Below, one piece after another: positions 1-13,560 of a stretch of 64,000 nt of DNA. The notes below the pieces were generated by a model. The model saw nothing but the letters and a program-made list of their open reading frames with translations. It had not been told where the DNA came from and ran no database searches. The translations under genes and the position numbers were made by a program. Source of the stretch: Struthidea cinerea (taxonomy: Eukaryota > Chordata > Aves > Passeriformes > Corcoracidae); assembly GCA_013397865.1 (NCBI GenBank), contig VZTI01001178.1, positions 740,692 through 804,691 of the forward strand, read 5' to 3'. Each line of letters begins with the position of its first letter. Position 1 is the first letter of the stretch.

Positions 1-162
1 ACACCAACCAAAAAAAAAAACCAACCAAATAAAAAACCCCTCAAAACCAAACCCAAAGCCACCCTGGAAGTTATGCCAAGCTTTTTGGAAAAGGCTGGAA
101 TATTCATAACCTCCGTGCGCCAAGCTCTGAATCATCCTAGGTGGTTGTGCCGTGACTCCGGG

Positions 163-270
163 TTTTTAACTGTTCTTTAACTGAGTATTTAACTGAGGTT
201 TGAACTGTTAACTGAGAATTTAACTGTTATTGAACTGAGAATTTAACTGTTATTGAAACGCATTTAACCG
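163..270. repeat. Degenerate tandem repeat with six TAACTG motifs
   Basis: Two perfect 23-base copies occupy 210-232 and 233-255, preceded by a looser 11-12-base repetition of TTTAACTGAG-like words from 163. TAACTG occurs at 167, 178, 190, 209, 221 and 244, with a related TAACCG at 265. TAACTG fits the MYB recognition consensus YAACKG. The repeat itself is directly visible; MYB binding is inference. Confidence 0.8.
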
Positions 271-420
271 AGAAGAAGGGAGCCGAGACGGGCGGGGGAA
301 AGCCGGGCACGGGGCTGAGCAATGCGCGCCGCTCTGGGTCTGTTGCTCGCCCTTTGGATGCGCATGTACGTACAGCAGAGGAATTAGGATCTGTTTAATG
401 TGGTCACCACCAGACATCTG

Positions 421-460
421 GAAAATCATTTGATCTTGGCAACCACGGAAGATTTCAAAT
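421..460. promoter_or_regulatory. Candidate RUNX-ETS composite site
   Basis: AACCACGGAAGA at 441-452 places a RUNX-type word (AACCAC) directly against an ETS core (GGAA). A GATC word and the E-box CATCTG lie within 40 bases upstream. Composite RUNX-ETS sites are well known in lymphoid enhancers. One match of this length can arise by chance. Confidence 0.25.
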
Positions 461-3400
461 GCTTGCATCGGGACAGGCTGGTAGAAATCTGTTACTCCTC
501 AATTATTACTATTGTTATTATTATTTTTTTTCTCTTTCACTCCGTTAATGAATGGAACTGAATTGTCGAGCGGCGTTTTTAATTGGTTCAATATCGATCT
601 CAGGCGCTCGGCACGACCCCACCTCCTTTCCCCGTCCTTAGGGCTGGGTCCCAGCGGCTGCAGCCCCACACGGAGAAGGTGAAAACGCCGCGTTCGGCGC
701 GATCCGAACGAAGGGAATGAGAATCCACTGGGGGGATGTGGCCTGGGGATGTGTTTGGTGTCCGGACCCAAAGGAGTTAACCCTCGGTGCAGTTCGGTGC
801 CAGTCCCTCGCAGTACCCCAAAGATTTGGGGTTTCTCTCTGTCACCCACACGGGATTAGCGGGCATCGCTTCCTAACTAAACCCGTCCAGTTGTCCCCTA
901 GGAATGAACACAATGGAAACCTTCCCGAGCCCACTGCAGGTTGCGAATCTGATTTTGCGAGGATGGGAGAGGGGATTGGCTTCTGTCACCCTCTCTGACC
1001 CCAACAGCATCAGCTGAGCTCTCGCTGAGCCCAGCCTGGAACTGTCGCTGTGACCCAACGCGGTGATGGGGAGGGCAGCTCAAAAACCCCCCCAAACATC
1101 CACGCCCTGGCTTTGTCGCTGGCAAGCGCCTCATTCCCCGCTGACTGTGACACAGGGTCCCCTGCTTTAAACGAGCTTCCAGTGCACGTGTATTCACAGA
1201 GCCTGCGCTGGGTACCTTGTGTGTGTTATATATCTCATAATATTATTTTCTCCATAACTTGCTATACATTTATTCTCTCTAAACGTAATTCCCATCATTC
1301 TGTACTTGCAGGGGGACAGAGTTTATCCTTCACTGGAGGGAAACTCTCCCCCAGCTCCAGAGAACGTTTAAAATCCCCGCCTCTGCCTTTCCTCTGGCAC
1401 CGACCCCGCCGCAGAAAGAAAAACGCGACGTGTTTTGTTTGTGTTCTAACCCCACATTCTTACGAGCAAAAAGCCCAAACTGCAGCCCTGGGATTCGATC
1501 CCCAGAAGCGAATCCCAATTTTAGACCGAACTAGTTGGGCAAACCTCCGCTTTTCAGCTGCAGCAATAAAAGGGAATCAGGAGATGCTTCCAGCCGCAGA
1601 ACCGAAGGACGGGATCCCTCCTCCCCACAGGAACAGCCCAGGGGATTTGGGAACCTGGAGCCGGGAAGTTATTCCCCGCTAATGGGTACTAAGTAAATCT
1701 TAAAGTCTTAAAAGTGGAGTGGAGAAGATGCAGGAGCTTTGAAGCTGCGTCGCAACGAGGGGCGAGAGGGGAGAGCGGTGTCCTGGCCGCTCTGGAGTTC
1801 CATGTCCCAATAAAACAGCCCCCGCCCTCCCTCCCTCCCCCATCCCGCAATTATTGAAAAGCTGAGGCACAAAAAACAAAAATACCGAAGGCCAAAAAAA
1901 CAGACTGCAGTGCACTAGCTCCGAACGTCTGGCCCCTCGCTTGAGGCCATAATTAATTTGAGATTTATTTTTATTGGAGAACCCAGTCTCGTCTGACCTT
2001 AGCCAAACAAGACTTCAGCGAGACCCTTGATGCGCTTGAATGGAACAGAATATTTCTCTCGAACTTCTCTTCAGGCGGCCGTGCCTGCTTTGAATTTGTT
2101 CCTCAGACTTCATATGTTTGGAGATTTACAGGAAAGATTTAAAGCATTTTTCCCCCTTAGCATTCACTCTCCCTTTTCTTCCCTTTTTGCTGCCCTTTCC
2201 CTCCACACCTTCTCTCCTTCTAAACACGGGGCCGGGAGAGCGTAGGGAGGGCTGGGATACAAAATTCCCTGGATCCAGCAAATTGGGAGGGGGGCATTTT
2301 TCTGTAAATCCGGAAAGAATGGAGCCATTAAAAGGTCGCGGAGCTGGGGAGGGGGGTTGGTTGCTGCTGCCTAAAGACGGAGGTCACTGCAAAAGCTCGT
2401 CCCTTGTGCCCGGGAGTCTGGTTTATTTTAGAAAGCTCCAACACGTCACACAATTCCAGGAGAAAAACAACTTTTCTCCCACCTCGACTTCAATTCAAGT
2501 CGTGTCTTGAAGGTAGAGCGGGGAAGGAGCAGTGCCAGCCCTTCCCTAACAGCGCGGGGCTGAGCACGGGGAAAGGCAGGGCACGGGGACGTGGACAGGG
2601 GCTTTCCCCTTCCGAGCAGAGGTCGGTGCAAATAAGACCGAAATCCTTACGGACCGAGTTGTCGTAAGGCGTTCATCAACGACTTGCTAAAGCCCGACAG
2701 TTCAGCAGCGTCTGTGATCCCAGAAATGGGTGTCAAAAAGGAAAATAAAGAGAAGCGATTGGGTGTACACGGAATTAGTGATCGCGGAGGGTGAGTGACG
2801 TGGAGTTCACAGCAGCTTCTGCCCCCGAAGCCGCTGCAGTCCCCACCTCTCTGGAGGGGCCTGGCCCGTCCTCCCGAGCCCAGGGAGGGGGACTGGAATC
2901 CTCCGGGATGCCAGGAATGGGGAAAAGGGAAAAAAAGAATGAGCAGGAAAGGATGAAGCGCTGGAGGATGCACTCGGGAGGAGCATCGGCACCCGGACCG
3001 GGGGAAAACCAGTCCAGGGAGGTTTTGGTTTTCCCTTTCCTGCCGGGCTCGGGTTGTCCCGCTGCTCCTGGGAACACGGGCAGGTTTCCACCCGCGCATC
3101 CCTGAGCACCTGCGGGCTGAGCCCTCTGCAGCGCCTTCCCCTCGCTCGCTCCATCAGGCACCAATCGCGCCGCAAAACCAACGAAATCCCGGGATATTCT
3201 TTCCTGGCAACCTGTCCGCTGCTCCTGTTGGGCGGGAAAGGGACGTGTCCGTGCCAGGGTTTGGCAGTGCCCGCCCCAAAGAAAACCTCACTGTTTTGTC
3301 CTTAAAAAAAGAATTTACCCCCTCTCTCTTTAGGGCTTCTGTAAACTTTCCAGGCGGAGGGAGAGCAAGAACAAACCCAATATTGTTCCCAGCCACGCAG

Positions 3401-3489
3401 CCCCTTTTCCCTCCATGAATATCCTTCTTTGTGCTGCACCACAAACCTTAGGGCTGCGTTAAAGCCGGGCTTAAAGAGGGAGCCTCGCT

Positions 3490-3576
3490 CCAGAAGGAAA
3501 AGAACTCCAGGAGAAGGAAAGGAGTTCCAGGAGCAGGAAAGCGGCTCCAGGAGCAGGAAAGGGGCTCCGGGAGCAG
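3490..3576. repeat. 20-bp tandem repeat, about four copies
   Basis: Imperfect repeats of about 20 bases, each starting near CCAGGAG and containing GGAAAG, run head to tail here. The purine-rich strand is the + strand. No gene association is visible. Confidence 0.7.
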
Positions 3577-6500
3577 GAAGGGAGGGAGGCTCATCCCGGC
3601 CCCGGCTGCCTCGGGGAGGGCAGAGCACGGGAAGCGAAAGCAGAAGCGCTGAGCGTGCGAGGAGGAGGCGATAAAGGGGCACACGAAGCTTTCGGTCGTT
3701 GCCCAAGGGCAGAAGAAAAGCGCGGGTGAATAATGAACCCCCAGATTTGCTCTCGTGCCGCCTTTCCACGGATCTGAAACCACCCAGCGGTGGGGCAGGA
3801 GGGGAGCGAGGGCTGCTGTGGCCCTGAGGAGCTCGTGGCAATGGGAATAATTCAAAAATCAGTATTCAGAGGGCACGGTGCTTTGCTTATGGCCCTAATT
3901 CTTCCCATATCCCTCCAGTCAGGATTCCAGCTCTGTCTTCTTTTAACGTTTCATTTCCCGGTTATATTCCACGTTTCATTCCCTAAAGTCCCTGTGTTTA
4001 GACGAGACTGGCGCCCTCTGACATGCGGTGAATTATGAAATACTCACAGGTCAGTCAGTCCCTAATGGTCTGAGGAACAGAAATTCTTCAGCAGTTTTGC
4101 AGAATCAGCCATGAAGGATCAAAATTCTTTTTTATTTCTACGAATTCCCAGCCCTCCACTGAGTTAAGGCTCCTCCAAGAAGTGGATATGAGAGAGAATT
4201 CAGTGTCAGGAGTTCTGTGGGACCTGGTATCGGTGCTTTCCATACCCCTCTGTGCTGTGATGGAAATCGAGGTCACAGCACCCGAGAGGCTGAGCTCCAA
4301 TCTGAGTGACTCCACGTAAAAATCCTTGTTAAAACAAAATGTTTTTGAATGAAATCCTCCTGCAGCTCCTGCAGCTCCCTCACCTCACCTCACCTCACCC
4401 CTCAGTCTGCATTTGGAAAGCCATGGCAAGAACTCCATGGCCTGGAGGTGCTCAGGGGATATTGGGTGATTTTGTTCCTCCTGGGAATTCCTGTGGAACA
4501 CCCCCTGGGCTCCAAGCCACGGAGACGAGGCATTTTCTGTCCAAGGCACAGAGTAAACCTGGAGTTGATGCACCCTGTCCATCTGTTGGAGAGGATTTGT
4601 AGGAAAGGTCAATCCCAATCTCTCTTTTTCTGGTGGAATCCCACCACATCCCACAAAAGTAACGAAGAAAATACTTCTCGCATCCATGAGACAGCAAATA
4701 AGGTTTTGTGGAGAAGGAGTGATGTGAAAAATAGTAAGAAGAAGAGACACAAAAAGAGAGAGGAGTGGGGACTCAATCTTCTCTCAGTCTTCTCCTTTTC
4801 AAACCTCGTGCTCCCCAGAGCTTGGGAAGCCCTCCCAGGGCAGTGTGGGGCAGCAGGAAGGGAAGGAAGGCAGCGGGGTCTCAGTGGGACCAGCCCCTGT
4901 TCAGCAGCAGCTGCAGTGTGAGATGGGGAAATGAGGGGCCCTGCTCAGGAGCACCGAGCTCACTCCACCCGGGAGTGCATCCACAGCCGCATTTCCCACT
5001 GCCTGGAGCATCCATCAATCCCAGCTCTTCTGGGAATAACTCGGGCACTGTCAGCACCTCTCTGTTCCCTCTGGACACGTCTGAGTCACTGGAAGCTGCC
5101 ACCAAACTCCGAGGGGCAGAGCCTGACCTCACCCAGGTGTTTAAGGGTCAAACTTCCCTGAATTTTACCACATTCCCACTTTTTTGAACAGCTCTGAATG
5201 AGCTGCCCTGGTACCATTTGGTCCCACTGTGACAGAGCTGCCCAGCTCAAACCATCGAGAGTCAGTGGCAGAGGTTTCCTTTGTCTCTGGAAGATTTTGG
5301 ATCAGACTCCATCAAAATCCTGTTGACTTTTTTCAGCACAGGAACAAATCCTTTCCCCAGTGCCATCGGGGTGGAAGAAGCTCTGCAGACAAAGCAGCAG
5401 AGACAGAATCCTTGCCCAAAATAACATCAGCGGAGGAGGAAGGGTTGGGTTAGAGGCAGAGTCCAGCATCCCACAGCTCATCCCTCCACACTGAGTCCCA
5501 CCTGGAGAGCTCTTCCTGGTGGATATGGCACAAAGTTCTGGGACGAGAGCTCTGTCCCAGCCTTTTTCTGCAGGGCTGTGCTTCACGAGGAGGCTGCCCC
5601 GACACAGACACGGACAGGCCCCCCAGGGCTGCTGGAACGTTCAGTCATTCAGGCCTGGGTCTCCGTTCCATTCAATTCCAAAGGAATTTTTCTCCTAACT
5701 GGAGCAGCCCAGGACCTGCCTCCCGACCCAGGGCAGCGACTGGAGGATGTCACAGGGCCTTCATCTCCTTACTGCAAACAGAGCACCCCGGAGCACTGCC
5801 CGCATCCCCAGCTCCAAAGGCCACCAACGCCACAGCCGGTCACACGCTGCGGAACATCTCCCTTTGCTTGGACTTGGAGGGATTTGCCTTCCCCAGACCC
5901 GAATTTCAGCTGTTTTCTGCAGTTTCTGGTGTTCCAGAACCTGGTCCAGAGCTGTGCAAACTTAATGAGCAGAATTAACTCACCAACATTCCCTGAAACA
6001 CCAAGATGGGAGTGGGATTTTGGGGGATATCAACCCAACGGGGAATCCTGCCCGTTCCTGGTTGGATCTGTTGTAGGAATGTGGAGCAGCTGCACAAGTT
6101 CACCCAATGCCACCTGACCTGGGATCATCCCAAGCTGGCATTTCCACTGCTGACTGTCCCAACAAGCCGCCCAAACTGGGCCATAACCTCGGGAGTATCC
6201 ACAGGAATCATCCCCAATAACGTGGATGCCCAGGAAAATCCCAACTGGGGCACGGATCATTGAGAGAGGGAAAGGGGAAAAAAAGAGAGAGCGAATTCCT
6301 GTAATAAATTATTCATTACAAATTATCCACCCAGCTCTAGTTAACACCCTCCTGGTTTCTTCAGGGACAGGAGAGGCTGTGGTTTAGATTTTCCCTAAGT
6401 GCTGCTGCATGCAGGGTTTGCCTCAAACATGTAACCCAGATGTCCCAGGCTGGGTTTATTTACATTCTTGGGAACTGTTGTGAAAAACCCCTGTATGATG

Positions 6501-8386
6501 TCAAGTATAATAGAGAGCTCAAGTGAGGTACAAAGGGACAAGGCCGTGCCAACCCTGCTTTGGTTTTTGTTTTAATCCTTGAAAAAGAAAGAGGCAGAAG
6601 TGGGCCATCGAAAGAATTGTAAGATCCATTTTAAAAATTAAAATAAATATAAATATATGTATATATGCAAACAAGTATTTAGAGTGCAAGGTCTGGTAGT
6701 ATCGGTTCAAACCCAAAATAACTGAAGTTGATTTTCCCACTAAGTTGCACAGAAACACTCAAGGAGAACCACCAGGAGCAGGAAAGAAATCCCGGTGTTA
6801 CACAGCGCTGCCCGGTGTGACAATCCATTGCTCCAGCAGCTGACAGAGGTGTTTGCCTTTGACTCATTCAACATCTCCCCCCTCTAAATCCCTTCTGAAA
6901 TGGACCTTTCAGAAACCACACAACTCCACAGATCATCCTGCACCTGGAATTCAGGAGCTGGCACGGCGGACAAGAGAAATGAAATCTAGCTCTGGTTCGG
7001 GACAAAGTGGGGCTGGGAGAGCAGAAAATTGGGAGGAAATTCAAGGAACCACTATGGGAGAAGTCTGGGCTATAACGCTGGGATATGACCCAGCAGCACA
7101 GCCCCATGGTGCTGGCGGTTCCAGAGCAATAAACCGGGACCACACTGGGATTTAGGACACCCTGACTATGGGATAACCCAGCAAACCTGGCGCCGATACA
7201 GGAGAAAAGACAAGCCCGCCTGAACTCATTGCTTGTCCCCAATGAGACAACTTTTGACTCAGCCCTGCACATTTCCCAAATGACAAATTCGGTATTTCAG
7301 CCTCTGCCCCCTCTGCCACCGAAGATCAAGGGATTTTTCTCCTGCTAAGTTCAGTAAGAAAGGGAATGAGATTTTCAACCGATACAAACGACCATTAATT
7401 TGGGAGGATTGGAATTTTTGACATTACCTGTTTAAAGATGCTGTCATGTCTTACCTTGACGTAAGACGAAGTGTCTGGTACAGTCTGAAACATCCTTACT
7501 GGTTTATTAGATATAGTTAAAGGTCCTAAATTTGACCTGAAATAAATCATACAAATACTCCAGGTCACATATACGCATACAGAAAAGTAAAGGAATAAAG
7601 TCTGGTTTAAAGAATAAGATTGGTACTAAAATTTAGAGGGGAATGATCAAGCGTTTAAGTGTAGGCTTTAAAAGACAGAGAACCCCATCAGCACAGCGAC
7701 CAAAATCAAGTGAGAGACTCAGAGAGCAGGGGTTTATTTCTGGGTTTTTTGGTTTTTCCTTTGGATTCCCCCTCCTCCTCAGGGAAAGAGCCTTCTTCAC
7801 GTTTGACCAGAGCGGAGGGAAATGTCTGACATTTTATTAACTGAATTTCTTAGCCAACAATTAAAAGCCAGCTGAAATACTCGTGTTTTCATGTCGAGCC
7901 TAGTTAACCCCATTGACTCGTACCCCAAGGTTTCCCTGGGCTGAGTGAGGGGCCTTTCCCGGCTCATTGAAACCATCCCGAGCCATTAACCCGCCGGCCC
8001 CGACTGATTTAAAGAACCTTCCTCACCAGCAATAATTAAACCATAAATTAAAAAATATCCCGAATGGAAGCATCGCTGCAAAAATTAAAAGAACCCTCGG
8101 GGTTGTCCATCCCGTTTCTATTTCGGGTCCTGCTCAGACTTTATCTCAGACTTTCTGTGCTCCCAAGACTCGATGAGCTCCTGATGAACAGGTTTTTGGG
8201 TGTTTTTGCCTCCAACCCCCAAAATCGCCACTACAGAGACGCAGAGATGAACAACGAGGTGAAAAACAGGGCGGTGTGTGGGAAAACAGACCCGCAGCCA
8301 CCAAAACATCCGACAACTGATTTTATTCGTCCTGCCCGCTCCTCTCGGGGCCTGCAGTCCTTCTGGAACGCGCCAGAAAACAATCA

Positions 8387-8427
8387 GCTAAGTGTAATTA
8401 GCTAAGTGTAATTAGTGCATCATTAAG
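8387..8427. promoter_or_regulatory. Duplicated homeodomain-type motif
   Basis: The word GCTAAGTGTAATTA is present twice in perfect tandem (8,387-8,400 and 8,401-8,414). This places TAATTA homeodomain cores 14 bases apart, and CATTAAG follows. It lies just left of a CpG-rich patch, so it could be a promoter-proximal or enhancer element. The function is inferred. Confidence 0.35.
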
Positions 8428-8429
8428 GA

Positions 8430-8800
8430 GCATCCCCAGCCTGCCGCCCCTAAGCGCTGCTGTTCCGTCCCGCCTGCCCGGGATGGAAGGCGAGATTCGG
8501 ACACTGACCCGGGAGTTACCGCAGGAAAATGAGCCGGCGGGATGAGAAGGATGCGCCGAGAGCCGCGCACGAGCGGCCGGCGCTCCGGGCTCGTCGCGTT
8601 GGGGTTTTCCCAAACTCTTCAGGAAAAGCTGTGGGGTCCCGACTGCGCCTTCAGCGCCTCTTGTCCGGGTCTAACCCGAGCCAGCCCCGGGGTTAATTAC
8701 AGAGCTGCGTTAATGAAGCTGCCCGGCGGCTGGAGCTGCGCCCCCGCAAAGCCCGGGGACACCCCCGCGCCCCCGAAACATCCGCGGAGTGAGGGGAAAG
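8430..8800. promoter_or_regulatory. CpG-rich patch, candidate CpG island
   Basis: By eye roughly 45 CpG dinucleotides fall in about 370 bases, far more than in neighbouring sequence. The patch has GCCGGC- and CCCGGG-type words and no TATA box I can place. It could be a promoter of an unseen transcript or a CpG-rich enhancer. No splice donor could be assigned with confidence on either strand. Confidence 0.45.
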
Positions 8801-9778
8801 GGAAAAAAAACCCAACGAAAAAACAACCCACAGCCCAACAACTGGGAAAGAAAAGTTCTATATCTGCACGTAACCCCCTTTTATTGATTTTTCAAGTATT
8901 TATTGCGCGTCCAGCTGGCACGGGAGGGCAAGCGGCTCTAAGGCGGACAATGTGTTTCTGATAAGTACAATTCTTTTTTTCCTGTCGTCCTCCCTCCTAA
9001 CACATTCCAGTTTCTTTCGCTTCTGAACTTGCGCCGGGGGGTGGGGGCAGGCGGGGTGGAGGGACAAGGTAATTTTGCCTCGCCAGTAAATTTTCTGGGG
9101 TCAAGGATTCCCATATTGGTTTCCCCCGCTCCCCTCTTTACCCCTGATTAGCGTCCCGCCCCCCACCCCCCTCCCCTTTACCTCCCTGCTGTAATTACGC
9201 CTGTGCATGTAAATAAATCCATCTGCATATTTTGGAGCCGGTTCTCGAGAGTCTGCAGTGGATTATTTATCAATCGTCTCGCCCTGCCAGCGTCAGCCGC
9301 GATAGAAAAAGGCCTCTTAAACTCCTTTAGAATCGCTTATTCTCGTTGCTATGATTGAAAGGACTCACCTCTTAGACCCTTTGCCCTCAGCCAGTGGCAG
9401 AGCAGTTTGTAAAGATCCAGGTTGAGACCAAGCCCCAGCTCCCCGCCAGCTGTGGATCCCTGCCCTTGCCGCTGCAGTTTTGCAGGGAGAAGAGAGATTT
9501 CGACTTGTTGGATCCAAAGCAGCGCTGAAGTTAAAACTCCCAGCCCATCCAGACAGGCTGCATCAAGCAGGCATTTCCTCAGGGGGCTTCTGTGCTGCTC
9601 GCAGCTCCAGGACGTGCTTTGCTTTCCTTTCCCTCGCTTCTCTGCCCTCTACTTTTCATTTGATTTCCGTTTGCCCCCCTTATCAATATTCCAGCTGTTC
9701 CCTCCGATTATTCGTGGCCATGGGACATCCTCGCCCCATGAGCCCTCCTGGCGCTATGAGCGGCTTTAAACAACACAC

Positions 9779-9910
<132 letters not shown>

Positions 9911-12900
9911 AGGAAAAAAATTCAAAACTTTAAAAAAAATATTGCTGAGGAGTCAAGCCGAAAAGAGACGCTGAGTGGAGCTCAAGTGCTACTTTAAATC
10001 CCCCTTTTTAACACAAGGAAGTTTCAAATATCCGTTTTTAAATCATCGTTCCTTATTTTGAGGGTTTTTTTCCTGACTCTTACCTAGAAAAGAGTTAACC
10101 CATTTCCCCCTGCAGCAGGACCGAAAGCATGACGGGGCACGCTGCAGATGCTCGCGGCTGGGAAAGCGGGACGGAATCGGCTCCAAACGACTCTTTTGGA
10201 TCAAGAATTCCGCATTTCTCCCTGCAAGCCGAATCTCCAGCTCTTTTTAGCTATTTCGTAAGAGCCTATCAAATAGTAACGCGTTCAGGAGGGAGAGGAA
10301 ACACATCTTCAATCCAGGGATGTTTGTTTCCCCATCGGAGTCACGTTCCTGGTGCATTTTGTCATCTCAGAAGCCTTCGCAGACAATATTTTGCGCTAAC
10401 CTGGGCAAAAACTTCCAGGGATTTTAGTACATCATCAATTCTAAAATGCAGCCCTCCAGAAGGGTTACCAAAACTATTTGGAAAATGTTCTCCCATTCTC
10501 TATTCTCTTTCTCCCCTTCCCGGCTTTGCCCCAAATTCCAACATATTGAAACATTTTTCTCCTTAATAAGAGGAACGTATAAAGCGAAGGGGTGAAAGGG
10601 CAACCTGGGAGCCGTGCCTTGAGCTCCGCACACAATTTACTCCCTGGTAGACGAGGCGTTTAGCATTCCTCCCAATTTCCAAGGAAAACAGACTCAGACC
10701 CGGACCCAGCGACCAGGGAGCTCGCCGCTTTTTAATATAGAAATTCTTGGGATTCTTTGTTGTTGTTATGATTGTTGTTTGTGGCGAGAGAAACCCTTTC
10801 CCTCAAGGTGAAGGGACGGGGATTTTAGGGAGAAGCTGCCTTGGGATGGAAGGAAAAGCAAAGCGACCGGAGGGACTCGCGAGGAGAGCGGGAGAGAAGG
10901 GATCGGGGAACAAATAGGAGAGAAAGGGAATAGGGAAAAAACCCTTTAAAATCTAAAGCAGCGTTGACATCATTAAAGGCTTTTTAAAAATCGCGTGCAC
11001 GGGGCTCAAAATGCTCTTTCCAAGCCTTAATCTCATTATTCTGCGGGGATGGGAACAGCTCTGCGCAGCCCAGCCGGCCGGGGACCGAACGGGCTCACGT
11101 TTCAAAGTCATCGCTCATTCTTTTCTCACGTTTCCACGTGTGAATTACACGGAGCGCGGCGCACGGGAGGAACCCCGAGGGCTGCTCCCTGACGCCTTGC
11201 TCCGTTTTCCTGGCTGGGCAGGGAACCGGCGAGTGCATCTCTGCGCCGTCCTCTCACTTTCCTCTTATTTCCCTGCACTTTTCCAGCAATCTCAGCCTGG
11301 CTGCGGCAGGGACCCCCGAGCACACGCACAACCTGCAATGAAACAACCTTTAAAGGTTGGCATTAACGGGAATTTGGGATGTAAAGCGCTCCCAAGTTCA
11401 GGGGAAACGCCTGCCCCGAATCCAGAGCTGGGTTTGCTGCCCCTTGTAACCAAACCCCACAGACGAGGGGAGAAACCCATGTGGCCACTTCCAGCCATCC
11501 TGGGAGCTTTACTAGCCCAGAAGAAAATTGCTGGCAAATTGGAAACAGCTGGAGCGTCGGAGACCGAAAAAAAAACCCCAAGCCCACCGCCCCCCTGCTC
11601 TCCTGGGCAGGGAAAGTTGCAGGGGTTTTGTTTACACGAACATCTCGGAGGCAGAGCCCGCATTTCAAACTTTCGTCCCCAAACCGCGGGTGACTCGTTC
11701 GTAAGCAGCATTTCAGCATCCCTCAGCGGCGGTGGTTTTTTAAAGATGCCAATAAAATCCTTCCCGCGGCAAGGGAGAGGACGGTGTCCCTGTCCCCTTT
11801 AACGGGGTGCGAGAGACACAAAACCAGCGACTGCAGCCCCACAAAGGGTTTTATCCCAGAGCGCGGGGGACCTGACAAGTGCCGCGTTCCCGTCAGACAA
11901 TTGCTGCGACAAACGGAACGGCGCAAAGGCTCCGAGCCCCGCAAAATGTGCTCTTTTCATGTTTTCTATTTATTAGCTCCGTTAAGAGAAAACAGACTCG
12001 TACGAGTCCCAAATGGAGGCAGGGCATTAAAAGAGGCATGTGAAAGCTCCAGCAATTACAGCTGAATTTGATTAAAAACGTCATGAGGGCTGCAAAAGCA
12101 GGAGTTACCTGATCCACTCACCCCGAGGTTGCTTTAGGATGAATTATAACACAATTCATTTTATTTTAATAGGTCGCTATAAGATTAACTGTTTAAGGAT
12201 GGAGCCGCGCTGTAAATGTTTACATCAAACCGAGAGAAGCGAGCTTTCCTTTCGGCTTGTTTAGAAATCATGTTTATTACATTTTAAAATTCCTCAACAT
12301 GTTAATTAGGAAGAAGGGGAAGGTCTGGGAAGGCAGATGGATCTCCAGCGCTTGACATGGAGCCACACACGCGCTGCTGGGCTTCAGTTTCTCTCTCCTG
12401 GCAGGGAAATGTGGGGTTTTTAACTGGCCACCCCCGTCTCTAGCTGCTGTGGGGAAATAATGCAACAACTTGTTTTGCCCCTGCTTCTCCCCCAGAATTT
12501 ATCGGCACCTCAAAACCTGGGCCCGTGGCCAAGGAGGGCAGCCACAGGTGAGGTGACGACTCTGTCCCAGTGAAATTGGCCACCACAGCACCCAGATTTG
12601 GGTGTTTGGGAGGGAAAAACGGGGAAATCCATCGGCGACCAAGGGCAGAACCCTGCAGGAATGGAGGATCCCAAACACCTTCCGCATCCTGCTCCCTCTG
12701 CACGGACCGGCACTTTGTGCTCAAAGGGGCACAAACTTCATATCCCACGGGCAAATCCAGGAGGGGGAATAAAACCAGGCTCCTGAATTCCCCTGGATTC
12801 CTGGATTCAGGGAAGAAATGGTGAAACAACTGCCATGGAGAGGTGCCCATCTGGGTTTGCATCTGCTGTGCTGCCGGGGAGTTTGGGGATGAGACAAGAA

Positions 12901-12959
12901 CCCTCTGTGGCTGCAAATTCTCCTTTTCCCTGTGCTGTCGTTAAGCAGCATCTGCCACA

Positions 12960-13560
12960 AAGGTACTTTCGCATAGCTGAAGCAGTTACGTTGAATTAAA
13001 ATTAGCCATATGCCTGAAATTGAATTATTAGTCTGAGAGGAAAATCCTCCCTATTAAAATTTGTTTTAATTTTCCACCGATAAGAAGGACAAATTTAGGA
13101 TTTTGGCATGAAAAAGATTTTCTGTCATAAATTACCATCACAAAAAGGTTTCATTCAGAGAGCTCCGGAAGCCCCATTTCAGTGAGAATCTGCTCTTTCA
13201 TTGCCACTAATTAATTTAATCATTAAAGGCACTTTGATGAATTCCACTGAAAATCAGCAAACCCACTATAAATATTTTTGGGAAAAACATTTCAGCTCTG
13301 CTAAATTGCTCCCTAGCAGGAAAAACACCTTTGAAACAGAAAATGCTTCACCCTAATATTGGTGATGGATGTGATCAGAGTATTCAAATAAATAATCATA
13401 AACTATTGATAACATCATTTCACAACACAGGGAAAGCTTTAGTTCCAGAGATAAAATGAGGGCGTAGGAAAAAAGGGATTGCTGTCATTGTTGGATTCTA
13501 TGTTATTCCTGAAAAAGGAATGCTAGGTGAAGGTTCATGAATGCCCCAGGAATTTTAATT
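12960..13560. other. AT-rich candidate conserved non-coding element
   Basis: About 600 bases of AT-rich, non-repetitive sequence contain clustered ATTA and TAAT words, for example TTGAATTATTAG and AATTAATTTAATCATTAAAG. There are stops in all frames and no repeat signature. This composition, next to GC-rich DNA, is typical of ancient enhancers. Conservation is not shown here. Confidence 0.35.
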
